Below are positions 1 through 9,056 of a stretch of 54,009 nt of DNA, piece by piece. This DNA is from an uncultured Alteromonadaceae bacterium (GTDB lineage: Bacteria; Pseudomonadota; Gammaproteobacteria; Enterobacterales; Alteromonadaceae), in the NCBI GenBank assembly GCA_913056495.1, contig CAJXMO010000024.1, forward strand, positions 1-54,009, in the 5' to 3' direction. Made by a program: the position numbers and the translations under genes. Numbering within the stretch: position 1 is the stretch's first letter; every line of letters begins with the position of its first letter. A model generated the notes under the pieces. The model had not been told where the DNA came from and ran no database searches. It worked only from the letters and a program-made list of their open reading frames with translations.

Positions 1-129
1 ACGCATAGAAAACTCCTTACTTTTAGTTTAATAGAATTTTCTACTAATAACTGCTGCTAAATTTTGGGGGGATTACAGAATCAATTCTAGCTTGTTAACT
101 TCGATTCTTGTTTACATCAAATAATGTTT

Positions 130-1521
130 TTAAGATTTCGCAATAGATATATCGTACCTTAAAGCAGAAACCAGTTCTTTGGAGCGAGCTAAAAATTCTG
201 ATGGGGTGATATCTTTTTCGTCAATTTGATGCTCAAGCCTTTCAAGTTCTTGTTGAAAAACTTCAATTGCAGAATTTAAGGCAACCGCTTTATATGTTTT
301 ATTTACTCCTGCTAAATCATCAAAAACTAGATTTATATAAGTATCTAAAGAGTATAAATTTGAATGGCCTGCCAACTGTTGCAACAGTGTTTTGTACCTC
401 TCAGTGTTTATCAAAAATTTTCTAAATTCATCCTTGGAATAATCTTCGTTGTGCTCAAGAAGCATCTCTTTTAATTTGTTGGTTATAAAGGCATGCCTGA
501 ATAAGTGAGGGTGTATTCGTTCATCTAATCCTGCTAGTTGAGCCCAATCTGAAACTATGCTTGAAATAGAATCAACCTTAAGTGGTTGCCCAGTTGTCAG
601 TGATATTAATATGTATTTATGATCTTGTTCGGTTGTAATGCTTTTTTTCTTTAAAATTCTCTTTCGATCTTTTCGAATATATCTTTTTAGTTCCTCGATT
701 AGTATTAATGGCACAGGAATTTTCCGGTAACTATTTTTATTCTTCTGTTTTCGGGTTATTACTCTAAGAGTTGTAGTTTCACCATTTGCGCTGGCATAAG
801 CTTCTTCAACATCATTAATAGTGATATTTGCTACTTCACTTCTCCGCCCCCCGGTTTGCTCCAAGAGTTGGAATATTAAAGAATCTCGTTTAGCTTTTTC
901 TTTACTTTGTTTCGGAAGACTTGACCAAATTTGTTTTGTGCCCGATTCTGAAACAGGCATTCTTTTTTTAAAAGAATTAGGGCTAGGAAATGACGAGTGT
1001 CTCTTTATAAACTTGTAACTTTCGACACGATGATGTACCTGTTTTATTTTAGTTTCTTCGATTCGAATTTGGTTTCGTTTGTCTTCGCCAATAAAATCGG
1101 TTAAATCATGGAAGCCCTGAATAAATTCCAAGAAGTCTATACATTGGCGGCCAATATCAATTACTCTATTATCTTGGCGAACTCTTTCTTCGTCTTTCTT
1201 TTCAGCTAGCAAGCCATTAATAAACAGGGTGAACCATTGATCGCTTAAGTCAGTTAAAGCAATTTTTTGCGCCCAACAAAAATTCAGTAAATGAACAATT
1301 TTAAAAGCACAAGTTCTAGCAGAACCACCTCTAGTTAACATTGATAGAGATTTGGTTCGTAATTTATCTGCGACATAAATATTAGCTTCATAGCATGCTC
1401 TACCATCTGGATAAGTAAAGAAGGGGAGTCCATCGGCATTTAACATCTCTAATTTAAAATCAACTGGAGAGTAGTAATCCCATAATTCAAGCTGCTCAAT
1501 AGTTTCGATTTTAACTTTCAC
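130..1521 (-). CDS. Tyrosine recombinase / site-specific integrase (last gene of recombinase module)
   Basis: A 463-residue protein with a C-terminal phage-integrase catalytic domain. The full active-site set is visible: Arg226 in GGRRSE, a lysine-rich beta-hairpin near residues 257-268, His339 and Arg342 in HLFRH, His386 in LAGHS, and the nucleophile Tyr395. The N-terminal ~200 residues would be the core-binding domain. The start overlaps the end of the upstream 200-aa gene by 11 bp, so the two are probably translationally coupled. This is the downstream member of a four-gene minus-strand module. Such enzymes cut and rejoin DNA through a 3'-phosphotyrosine intermediate to integrate or excise an element. 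It may correspond to the recombinase of Gamma-Mobile-Trio islands, but that assignment is from memory and unverified. Active-site call is firm; family assignment is not. Confidence 0.9.
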   Translation of the reverse strand: MKVKIETIEQLELWDYYSPVDFKLEMLNADGLPFFTYPDGRACYEANIYVADKLRTKSLSMLTRGGSARTCAFKIVHLLNFCWAQKIALTDLSDQWFTLFINGLLAEKKDEERVRQDNRVIDIGRQCIDFLEFIQGFHDLTDFIGEDKRNQIRIEETKIKQVHHRVESYKFIKRHSSFPSPNSFKKRMPVSESGTKQIWSSLPKQSKEKAKRDSLIFQLLEQTGGRRSEVANITINDVEEAYASANGETTTLRVITRKQKNKNSYRKIPVPLILIEELKRYIRKDRKRILKKKSITTEQDHKYILISLTTGQPLKVDSISSIVSDWAQLAGLDERIHPHLFRHAFITNKLKEMLLEHNEDYSKDEFRKFLINTERYKTLLQQLAGHSNLYSLDTYINLVFDDLAGVNKTYKAVALNSAIEVFQQELERLEHQIDEKDITPSEFLARSKELVSALRYDISIAKS

Positions 1522-2113
1522 TTGATTTGCTCTTTTTGTGCTTGTTAATCAAATTTAACACGTCATTAGCTAGCTCTTTTGGAATCTCCATTACTTCGTT
1601 TTCAGTCTGAAAATTTAGAAGTGACAGTTTAGCTGTAATCGATTCATTTAATCTTTGGTATTCGACTTTTCTATTGATTGAGCTGAATGCCATTGTTTTC
1701 AATGAGGCTCTTAGGTTACAAATCAAAACACTGAGTAGAATATTATCTTTTTGAAGTGAGTTTACTTGCATCTCCAACTGCTTGGTTTTATTTATGTAGT
1801 GCTGCCGGGTGCCAATAGATGGTTTGTTTTTTTCAGTTTTTCGTTTAGTGGTTAGTTTTTCTAAGGCATTTATTCTTTGTCTATCAAATGCTGAAAAACC
1901 GCCAGGTACTATTTTTTCGGCATTGCTTTTAAATGTGTTTAAGCTACATCCAGTTATTTTTAGTTTTTCATCAGCAAACTTGGCTAAAGACGACTGTGAA
2001 GCTAATGCATTTAATACATCTGAATTATTTATGTATTCAGTTGGCTTTTTAATGATTTTTTCCAATAGCTCTAGCTTGCTAGTAATCGATTTTTGGTTAA
2101 TTAATTTTTTCAT
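1511..2113 (-). CDS. Small helical/coiled-coil accessory protein of recombinase module
   Basis: A 200-residue lysine-rich protein lying 4 bp after the 771-aa recombinase and overlapping the 463-aa recombinase by 11 bp, so clearly part of the same transcript. The first ~90 residues look like a small helical DNA-binding region. A TRQHYINKTKQLEMQV segment near residues 102-125 has heptad character and suggests a coiled coil. No enzymatic motif is visible. Its place and size match the third, non-catalytic partner in other multi-recombinase elements (TnpC of Tn554, GmtX of Gamma-Mobile-Trio islands). That parallel is inference from layout, not from recognised sequence identity. The likely role is DNA binding or control of direction of recombination. 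Confidence 0.75.
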   Translation of the reverse strand: MKKLINQKSITSKLELLEKIIKKPTEYINNSDVLNALASQSSLAKFADEKLKITGCSLNTFKSNAEKIVPGGFSAFDRQRINALEKLTTKRKTEKNKPSIGTRQHYINKTKQLEMQVNSLQKDNILLSVLICNLRASLKTMAFSSINRKVEYQRLNESITAKLSLLNFQTENEVMEIPKELANDVLNLINKHKKSKSSES

Positions 2114-2117
2114 AATG

Positions 2118-4433
2118 TTAGTTGTCGAGAACTCTCAGGACTAATGTAAAGTCTTCGGTTACTGTGCCATTGGAGTTAGTAATAGTGAAAAACTCCGGCT
2201 CAAGTGATATTAATTTATTATTCAATAAATCTAATACTCGTTTTTCATTTAATGACTCGTCACCAATTTTTGACATTTCGGGAATTGTTTGTGAAGCAGT
2301 TTCGTAATCTTCGTAAGCCTCTCCATGCAAGAGTATCTCCGCATCATCTGCGCCATATTCTTTTTTTAGTAAAGCTATGAGGGCTGAGTAGTTTTCTACG
2401 GTTTTTTGCGCATGTTTGCTTACCAGAACAGTTGCTTTAACACCATTCATCACTTCGCCGGGTATACTTTCAGTTATGTAGTTATATAGGTGTCTAATAT
2501 CTGTATGACCTAAAAACTCTCGCAAGGTATCAAGTCCATCAAAGCTCTTTGACCAGAAAAAAATGAGCGCGAAAAAGCGTCTCAGTTGGTGCTGACGAAT
2601 GTAGTAACGGCATTCTTCACCCTCATAGAACATGACTGGGGTTTCAAAATAATCACAAAATAAATCAAGGTCTCTATTATAGTTAGGTAGACTATTAATA
2701 TTTAATTTAAATGTTTTTCTGTCAAAATTATTAAACAGTCCGATTGATTTTGTTTTGTCGATTCCACTATTTTCCAGCTCTAACTTAATCACTTTTTTAT
2801 TAAACTGTTCTAACGTCCAAATGAATTTGGCAAGTTTATGAGGTATCGGTCGCTTAATTCTATCCCGAGTAGCAACTTTGCCTGAAATACCACTTTTTCG
2901 ATTATCAAACCAAAGATAAAAATGAGTATTTAGATGTTTGTTAGGATCTTTGTTGGGATAAAGATTTCCGTATGGTAGTAGATTAATTAATTCACTAGAT
3001 CTACGGGCCATAAGAGCGCCTATTAGTACTTTTATGCTTCCCAGCAATACAGAGTAACATTCTAATAAACCTAAATTTTGCCTTAATTGCTCCGGATAAT
3101 TCGACTCGGCAATATTTACATTAGATTTTACGACTCCCATCTTAATAGTTTGGTCAGCTAGCACATGCTCTGGAAGGTTTTGCTTATAGATATATAACTC
3201 AGTTGTACTTGTCTGCTTTTTGTTTTCGTAAACGCCGACTATCACATGCTCAGTGGGTTTATGCTTAAGCATTTGATAAACCGACTCAAGTAAATGGTTG
3301 AAATTTTTAATTGAATATTCAAATCCATTTTTTATACAGTCGAAAACTAGCTGTGGAGGTAATGTGATAAATCTTCCAATATTCTGCTTTGCTAACGGCC
3401 TTTCTATAGATTTACTCGTTAGTGTTTTGAAACTGGTAATATTTATGTTTGGCGCATCATCCAGCTCTTGTAATAAAGTAACTGATTTTATGGATTTTAA
3501 AGCAATTAAAATTTCTTGAATCGAATTGCTTCCAGATATATTGGGTAAGAGCTGATACTCTCGCCCATTGAAACTGGTGTCGAAAACACCCAGCTCTTCG
3601 GGGATTTTTAACTGAACATTGCAAAACAATAAATTTGAGCCAAAAATGTAGTCCCTTAACTTATTGCGATTTATATTAGCTTTGTATCGATCATAGAGCC
3701 CATTTTTATAAGAGAAAACGACCAAAGATTTTTGTTGGTTTTCACTAATATTGTAGGCTTTATTAAACGGCTTAGGGATTAAATTGATGTCTGGAAAATT
3801 TAGTTGAAATTCAGCTAGATCTTTTTCGCTAATTTCTTTTTCTGCGCGAATTGCTAGTTTTTGTAAATGCGTATTGAATTTATAGATAGCATTAACACCT
3901 CCAGTTGAAAGCGTTTTTAGGTAGCTTTTAACAATATCTTCATTTATTGCGTTAATGCCTAAGCTCGATAGCTGAATCCTATCTGCATTTATGAGTAAAT
4001 AATCCAAGAATATTGCTAAAGCTCTCACATACCTGTGCTGTGTCTTGGCTGCAAATAAAGAAGTGTTTATTACTCTTGGATGTAGACAAGATAGTATCCA
4101 AAATTTAAATCCTGACAATAAATTATGATTTTCTGCTGACGTTAGCAGTGAATTGGCGTTTCCAAATTTTATTTCAAAGTTGATGGAAAACTTTACCTTG
4201 TTGCCTGCGTCAGTGAACTCCATTTCCCAATACGTATCTTTAAAATCAGACTTTAGCCAATCTGGCTCACTTGGCTCATTGTAAGACGTTAATATTGATT
4301 GATTTAATTCGGCTAATAAATCAAAATTCCTTGAGTTAAGAGCGGTATTTAAAACTTGTTTGAGCTCAGCATTAGAGAGATCATTAAGATCTTTAATTTC
4401 AGACTCTAAACTAGTAATTAGCTCTAACGACAT
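2118..4433 (-). CDS. Large tyrosine recombinase (771 aa)
   Basis: A 771-residue protein whose C-terminal third carries a tyrosine-recombinase catalytic domain: an Arg I region in ALMARRSSELINLL, HQLRR with His615 and Arg618, LREFLGHTD with His643, and a YNYI tyrosine at Tyr652 nine residues after that histidine. About 430 residues of N-terminal sequence precede it, far more than in a lambda-type integrase, which fits the large partner of a multi-recombinase element (such as TnpB of Tn554). A C-terminal tail of about 115 residues follows the tyrosine. Its start overlaps the end of the 786-aa gene by 10 bp, and it is followed after 4 bp by the 200-aa gene. It is likely catalytically competent since all expected residues are in place. 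Confidence 0.85.
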   Translation of the reverse strand: MSLELITSLESEIKDLNDLSNAELKQVLNTALNSRNFDLLAELNQSILTSYNEPSEPDWLKSDFKDTYWEMEFTDAGNKVKFSINFEIKFGNANSLLTSAENHNLLSGFKFWILSCLHPRVINTSLFAAKTQHRYVRALAIFLDYLLINADRIQLSSLGINAINEDIVKSYLKTLSTGGVNAIYKFNTHLQKLAIRAEKEISEKDLAEFQLNFPDINLIPKPFNKAYNISENQQKSLVVFSYKNGLYDRYKANINRNKLRDYIFGSNLLFCNVQLKIPEELGVFDTSFNGREYQLLPNISGSNSIQEILIALKSIKSVTLLQELDDAPNINITSFKTLTSKSIERPLAKQNIGRFITLPPQLVFDCIKNGFEYSIKNFNHLLESVYQMLKHKPTEHVIVGVYENKKQTSTTELYIYKQNLPEHVLADQTIKMGVVKSNVNIAESNYPEQLRQNLGLLECYSVLLGSIKVLIGALMARRSSELINLLPYGNLYPNKDPNKHLNTHFYLWFDNRKSGISGKVATRDRIKRPIPHKLAKFIWTLEQFNKKVIKLELENSGIDKTKSIGLFNNFDRKTFKLNINSLPNYNRDLDLFCDYFETPVMFYEGEECRYYIRQHQLRRFFALIFFWSKSFDGLDTLREFLGHTDIRHLYNYITESIPGEVMNGVKATVLVSKHAQKTVENYSALIALLKKEYGADDAEILLHGEAYEDYETASQTIPEMSKIGDESLNEKRVLDLLNNKLISLEPEFFTITNSNGTVTEDFTLVLRVLDN

Positions 4434-6784
4434 ATAATTAAATCCTTTATATGGTTGAGATCTAATGGGTTAGTTTTCGCCACTTGGTACAAGTGTATAA
4501 TGTCATCATTTATTCTGAATAATCTTTGTTCTTGATCTTTAAGATGATTTTCAATCATGCTGATGAGATTTTTTCCTGTTTTGTAAAGTATTTCGCCGGT
4601 TTTACTAATGAGTTCAAAGGCTTTAGCTGATTCGATTACACTAATGACGCCTAAATAAATTTGAAATTGTGGAACTGATACGGTTAGTACAACGGACTCT
4701 AGTGTTTCTTGTTGCTCTGGAGCTACTGGTACAGATTTGAAAGATGCTTTTTCACCGAGTCGTTTTAATTGTTCTGGTAATTCACCCAGTGCATGTTCTT
4801 GGATAAATGCTTCTAAGTACTCTTCATTAATATCTACCGCATCAAGCAAGTATTCGGAATTTTTCATCGCTTCAATAATAATTGCATTTTGGAATATCCG
4901 TATCCAACGTTCAGTAAAGAACTCGTACAGAGGTTTGGGTAAGTATCTTTTAATTAAGTCGGTATTAGGCGTGTCATGACCAAGCGCTTCTGTAAAAGCT
5001 GTTGTGGATTTGGTATTTAAATATACAATCACACCAGCGCTAGTGCGGGCATTTCTTAAAGTGGTATTGTTAATTAATTCTTGAACACTTTTTAGATCTT
5101 GAATATGTGGGGACTTCATTAAATATGCTTTTCTCCAACTCTCCCCATCTCTGCCACTGATTTCGGTAATACCTTTAGGGTATCGTTTTGGCAAAGTTCC
5201 AAGGTTCCTTGCTCTTAGTAACATAAATCGCCAGTCGGAATTTTTGTTATTCTTTAAGGTAGTTCGAGCGTGTGAAGTGAGTTTCACTATGTCTTCACAT
5301 ATTTTTTTTGATGTATCGTTTAATTTTATGATTTGTTGAGACTTTGCCACACCTTTTCTTTTTTTCGTAATTTCCATAACATGGCCGTCACCGGAAGGTC
5401 TGAATCCGGTTAATTTACCGTTTTTATCATAAAGCTCCCACTCAGCAAGCGGTGCAGGGGTTATTATGGGGTGCTCTAATACTAAACGCAGTAAAAATGG
5501 ATACAGAAGTTCTTCCGTAGGGATATTGAGAGCAGCTTTTAATGAATGACTTTCTGAATGAAAGCCAAAAAACTTTGCCATATCGCCGCCGGACTTATTT
5601 GAGATCTGATACCCACATGTGTAAAACGTAGCGACAACATTTTCAAAGTTATGCTTTCCCATTGGTAAAGTGCTCCTAGTCGTAAACTTTTTTACTTTGC
5701 CAATCGAAGCTAGCTGTGAGTTTTGCTCGTGTACTACCATTGTTTTTTGAATGAGGCTATCGCAAACAAATTTCAAATGCTCTACGTCTGCTTGAATTTT
5801 ACTCATTATCAGTTCCATTGCTTTTGAATCTGGAAGCGACAAAGGTATATTGGTTAATAGTCGTTCTTTGAAACTTTTTGAGAAATTATTGCCTATAGCA
5901 TGTTTGCTTACACCTGATTTAAACACCGGCGTTTCTATTTCAAATAAGGGTTCGTCAAACCAACCTGTGACATCAACAAAGCATTGATTAAAATAATAAA
6001 CAATATTCCGCCAATGGCTGGTTACGAACGTATTGATATCATTATTATCTGCTTTTGCAGATAGGACTAAATAATTGAATGCATTCTGCATTGATTTTGA
6101 TTGTTTAGAAAAACTCATTGCATCAAACAAAATCTCTTCCGTTGGATACATTGCGCAAAATAAATTAAATAATTTTACAAGATTAGATCTGGCAACTGAG
6201 CCAGTTTGGCTGCTAAGTTTTCGAAGGAGTTGAGAAATCTGATTATGAAATCTCTTAGTAAAGTCCCTGCCATATGTATCGTGTATTTGAGCTAAATAAA
6301 CATCACTGGTATTGCCCTCTTTATCAGTTACCCGCCAGCCGTAGTAGTAATCTAGTGTGTGTTTGTTAATTTCAATTTGAGCAAATAGATTAATGCAATC
6401 CTCGATTTCGGGAGTAATCCAATTGCCATTTCCTCTAGGATCTTTAATCAATATTTTATTGAAGGCAAATGAATGTGCAGATGCTATTTTTTTTAATAAT
6501 GCTTGAGAGGATCGAATTACAAGGTCTTTTGATCTCTCAACGTGTGTAATTACAAAACCAATAAATCGTCTATTGAACTCTTCTAATTTGTCAGCTGAAT
6601 TAATCGTTTTTATAAAATCTGATGCACTCGTTTCTGTAATATGCAAATAGATAGCGTAGTAATTCATAATTAGATCATTTTGATTTGCATGACACTCACC
6701 TGACTCAGGAAGATACTGCTTTATTATTTCTGGCTGCCTTTCAGGAAGAGAAGGATAGTGCTTCAGATTTTTACCTAAAATCAT
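4424..6784 (-). CDS. Large recombinase-like protein with partly degenerate catalytic motifs (786 aa)
   Basis: First gene of the recombinase module. Its C-terminal half has a weak tyrosine-recombinase signature: a FLLRLVLEHP helix that could hold Arg I, an RNART segment near residue 577 in place of the usual HxxR, then EALGHDTPNTD with His603, and a candidate Tyr614 in LIKRYLP. The histidine of HxxR is not visible and the His-to-Tyr spacing is 11 rather than 9. Activity is therefore uncertain; it may be structural or bind element ends while its partners do catalysis. The large N-terminal region has no motif I recognise. The 3' end overlaps the 771-aa gene by 10 bp. The gene begins 144 bp from the truncated potassium channel, so the promoter and the element end share that interval. 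Confidence 0.75.
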   Translation of the reverse strand: MILGKNLKHYPSLPERQPEIIKQYLPESGECHANQNDLIMNYYAIYLHITETSASDFIKTINSADKLEEFNRRFIGFVITHVERSKDLVIRSSQALLKKIASAHSFAFNKILIKDPRGNGNWITPEIEDCINLFAQIEINKHTLDYYYGWRVTDKEGNTSDVYLAQIHDTYGRDFTKRFHNQISQLLRKLSSQTGSVARSNLVKLFNLFCAMYPTEEILFDAMSFSKQSKSMQNAFNYLVLSAKADNNDINTFVTSHWRNIVYYFNQCFVDVTGWFDEPLFEIETPVFKSGVSKHAIGNNFSKSFKERLLTNIPLSLPDSKAMELIMSKIQADVEHLKFVCDSLIQKTMVVHEQNSQLASIGKVKKFTTRSTLPMGKHNFENVVATFYTCGYQISNKSGGDMAKFFGFHSESHSLKAALNIPTEELLYPFLLRLVLEHPIITPAPLAEWELYDKNGKLTGFRPSGDGHVMEITKKRKGVAKSQQIIKLNDTSKKICEDIVKLTSHARTTLKNNKNSDWRFMLLRARNLGTLPKRYPKGITEISGRDGESWRKAYLMKSPHIQDLKSVQELINNTTLRNARTSAGVIVYLNTKSTTAFTEALGHDTPNTDLIKRYLPKPLYEFFTERWIRIFQNAIIIEAMKNSEYLLDAVDINEEYLEAFIQEHALGELPEQLKRLGEKASFKSVPVAPEQQETLESVVLTVSVPQFQIYLGVISVIESAKAFELISKTGEILYKTGKNLISMIENHLKDQEQRLFRINDDIIHLYQVAKTNPLDLNHIKDLIICR

Positions 6785-6826
6785 TTAAACGATTCCAAAT
6801 TACGATTAATTTTAATATTAGTTTTA

Positions 6827-6854
6827 AATTGATAGTTGTCAATTGATAATTATC
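6827..6854. repeat. Two tandem 14-bp repeats near the right end of the recombinase element
   Basis: AATTGATAGTTGTC is followed directly by AATTGATAATTATC (12 of 14 bases identical). The last ten bases of the second unit, GATAATTATC, form a perfect palindrome, and the first unit ends in an imperfect version. A third TTGATAA occurs at about 6902-6908. These lie between the first recombinase gene and the disrupted channel gene, where recombinase binding sites or operators would be expected. Function is inference. Confidence 0.5.
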
Positions 6855-6928
6855 CTTAAATTTATTGTTAGTTATTTGATTTTATAGGTTATTTTTAATT
6901 TTTTGATAACTTTTTAATTCTGGGAAAG

Positions 6929-7819
6929 ATGTCCACAGTTGGATACGGGGATTTTAGTCCACAAACGATAATGGGCAGAACCTGGGTCTGGCTTTTTCAA
7001 ATTCCGATGGGACTTGCGCTGTTTGGAGCCTTGTTAGGTAAAGCCGGTCAAAGTTTAACTTTATATTTTAAACGGTCAATTATGGGCAAAAAAGATTTTA
7101 GTCATTATACACACCATATTTTATTAATCGGTTATCACGATAAAATTACTGACGATATGGTGAATCATATTCTTGCAGATAAACACAGAGAAGGTAGACG
7201 CATTATTTTGTGTGATTTGGAACAAGCCGAGCATCCGCTTTTAAATCATGCGGACTGGGTTGATTATGCCAAATTAAGTTCATTTACCTCAGATGAAGAA
7301 TTAAAGCGAGTGGCTTTCGATTCCGCTGACAGAATCATCATTCATGGTAAAACGGATGACCAGACACTGACTTGTGCATTAAAGCTATCACCCGGAGTCA
7401 GTTCAAACTGTCATATTACGGCTTGGTTTGATGATGAATCTAAAGTCGATTTATTACGCAGCCATTGTCCCAATATTGAGTGCAGCTCTTCTAAAATTGC
7501 CGAGGTATTGGTGCGCTCAATGCAGGATCCAGGCGCCAGCCGGGTTCATGAGCAATTATTATCTAGTTTGTCAGGAGATACCCAGTATTGTATTCAGGTG
7601 CCATCCAGTCTGAAACAGGCTTTGCCGTTTAAACTTTTATTTGAACAGTTTAAACAACTGCACGACGCGACTATTTTAGCGGTTGCTAAAGAGAAAAACG
7701 GCAACGCATTGGAGGTTAATCCACCGCTGGAAACTCAGGTTTCCCCGGGAGATTATTTACATTATATCGGTAATTTCAGAATTAAAGATAATGAGATTGA
7801 CTGGACTCAGTTAGGCTAA
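6929..7819 (+). pseudogene. Truncated potassium channel: second membrane helix plus RCK/TrkA-N cytosolic region
   Basis: The reading frame opens with MSTVGYGDFSP, the selectivity-filter signature of potassium channels. A membrane helix (GRTWVWLFQIPMGLALFGALL) and a TrkA-N/RCK-type domain from about residue 55 follow. The first membrane helix and pore helix are missing: in-frame sequence upstream reads FFDNFLILGK and meets a stop at 6896-6898, unlike any pore helix. The gene was therefore cut immediately before the filter codons, at the edge of the recombinase element. The dinucleotide-binding motif in the RCK domain (LIGYHDK) is degenerate, as in some channels. The remaining 296 codons are open, so the truncation is probably recent, or a soluble RCK fragment may still be made. 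The missing 5' part should lie beyond the element's other end, outside the window. Confidence 0.85.
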
Positions 7820-7854
7820 ATTACCCTGTTTTTGCTTCAGCTAATACAGTAAAG

Positions 7855-7885
7855 CATTAAGCCCATCTTTGATATGGGCTTAATG
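7855..7885. terminator. Bidirectional terminator hairpin between channel remnant and rraA
   Basis: Perfect 12-bp inverted repeat CATTAAGCCCAT / ATGGGCTTAATG around a 7-base loop, placed between two convergent genes. Flanking T-runs are short, so it is a moderate intrinsic terminator. Confidence 0.7.
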
Positions 7886-7892
7886 TTCCGCT

Positions 7893-8387
7893 TTATTCTT
7901 CGTCATCTAAAGATAAAGGTTCGGGTGATAATACGATACCCGTGGTATCGGCATAGACATAATCTTCTGGCAAAAAGGTGACACCGGCAAAGTTGACGGC
8001 AACATCTATTTCACCGATTTCTTCATCGTCTGCACCAACTGGTATGGATGCCAAGGCTTGAATACCAAGATCAATTTCTTCCAGTTCATCCACGTCCCGC
8101 ACGGCACCGTAACAAATAATACCTTCCCAATTATTGGCTGCAGCGGTTTCGGCAATTTCTGCATCGATGAGTGCTCTGCGTAATGAGCCACCGCCATCAA
8201 TTAACAAAACTCTACCGCTACCGTCTTCTTCGACTATATTGCTGATCAGGCCATTGTGCTCAAAACATTTTACAGTTCGAATACTGCCATAAAATGTATC
8301 TATGCCACCATAGCTACTGAGCATTGGCTCTGCCACATCGACCATATCAGTATAGGTATCGCATAAGATTGAGGTTGTGAATTCCAT
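7893..8387 (-). CDS. rraA: Ribonuclease E activity regulator RraA
   Basis: A 164-residue RraA-family protein, close to the ~161 residues of the Escherichia coli protein. The start MEFTTSILCDTYTDMVDV, the LIDGGGSLRRAL segment near residues 63-74 and the WEGIICYGAVRDVDEL segment near 87-102 are diagnostic. RraA forms a trimeric ring that binds the C-terminal part of RNase E and lowers its activity, changing mRNA decay globally in the cytoplasm. The acidic C-terminus (ending SLDDEE) is typical of this subfamily. An AAGG-type ribosome-binding site lies upstream of the ATG. The gene stands alone, convergent with the truncated channel. The related hydroxymethylglutarate aldolase-like family is the main alternative, but the sequence fits RraA proper. 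Confidence 0.93.
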   Translation of the reverse strand: MEFTTSILCDTYTDMVDVAEPMLSSYGGIDTFYGSIRTVKCFEHNGLISNIVEEDGSGRVLLIDGGGSLRRALIDAEIAETAAANNWEGIICYGAVRDVDELEEIDLGIQALASIPVGADDEEIGEIDVAVNFAGVTFLPEDYVYADTTGIVLSPEPLSLDDEE

Positions 8388-8548
8388 ATTTGCTGCCTTT
8401 TGTCATTTTAATAGCCTCATTATAAACACCTGACAGAGTTAAAGCCAAGGGTTTAGCGTTGTCATATACTTGTCCTATTTGATTCAAGTTTTCGTCATAT
8501 TTAGGTTCTACTATATTTACTGTTAAATAGGCGTTAATTAGGCAAAAA

Positions 8549-9052
8549 ATGAATTTAATTACTGCAAAAGATCAACAATTATTCGGCTGGATATTTGGGT
8601 GTACTCAAAACCGGGATATTCGCTGGATCCGTCTAATCTCCAGAACCGGAGACGGCCATTTTTATATTTTACTGGCCTTATTTCTAGCGGTTATTGAGCA
8701 GCAGGGCTTTTGGTTTTTGGTTGTCGGACTGATTGCCTTCATGTTTGAGCTGCCGTCTTATTTTGTCTTAAAAAAAGCCTTTAAGCGCTCAAGACCTTGT
8801 GACTTATTAGTTTCAGCCCATATTCAGCCCAGTGATAAATTTAGCTTGCCATCCGGTCACACGGCAGCTGCGTTTTTAATGGCGACACTGATTGCACATT
8901 TTTACCCTGGATTTGCTTTAATTGCTTACACTTGGGCTAGTTTAATTGGTCTTTCCAGAGTTCTGTTAGGGGTTCATTTTCCAACCGACATAATTGCGGG
9001 TGCATCGCTTGGTATTGTTAGCGCCTGGATTAGTTTAAATTTGGTACTTTAA
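8549..9052 (+). CDS. PAP2-family membrane phosphatase
   Basis: A 167-residue integral membrane protein with all three PAP2/type-2 phosphatidic acid phosphatase motifs: KKAFKRSRP ending at residues 82-83, PSGHT at 101-105 with His104, and SRVLLGVHFPTD with Arg137, nucleophile His143 and Asp147. Four to five hydrophobic helices are apparent. The family removes phosphate from lipid phosphates such as undecaprenyl pyrophosphate or phosphatidic acid on the periplasmic side of the inner membrane. It ends 4 bp before a glycosyltransferase-like gene on the same strand, so the pair is probably one transcript and may act on the same lipid-linked substrate. The exact substrate cannot be read from sequence. 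Confidence 0.9.
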   Translation: MNLITAKDQQLFGWIFGCTQNRDIRWIRLISRTGDGHFYILLALFLAVIEQQGFWFLVVGLIAFMFELPSYFVLKKAFKRSRPCDLLVSAHIQPSDKFSLPSGHTAAAFLMATLIAHFYPGFALIAYTWASLIGLSRVLLGVHFPTDIIAGASLGIVSAWISLNLVL

Positions 9053-9056
9053 ATAT

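Noticed and set aside
1..129. Left junction of the recombinase element within the window
   Set aside because: No sequence resembling the channel 5' half or a repeat of the right junction is present; the element very likely continues beyond position 1.
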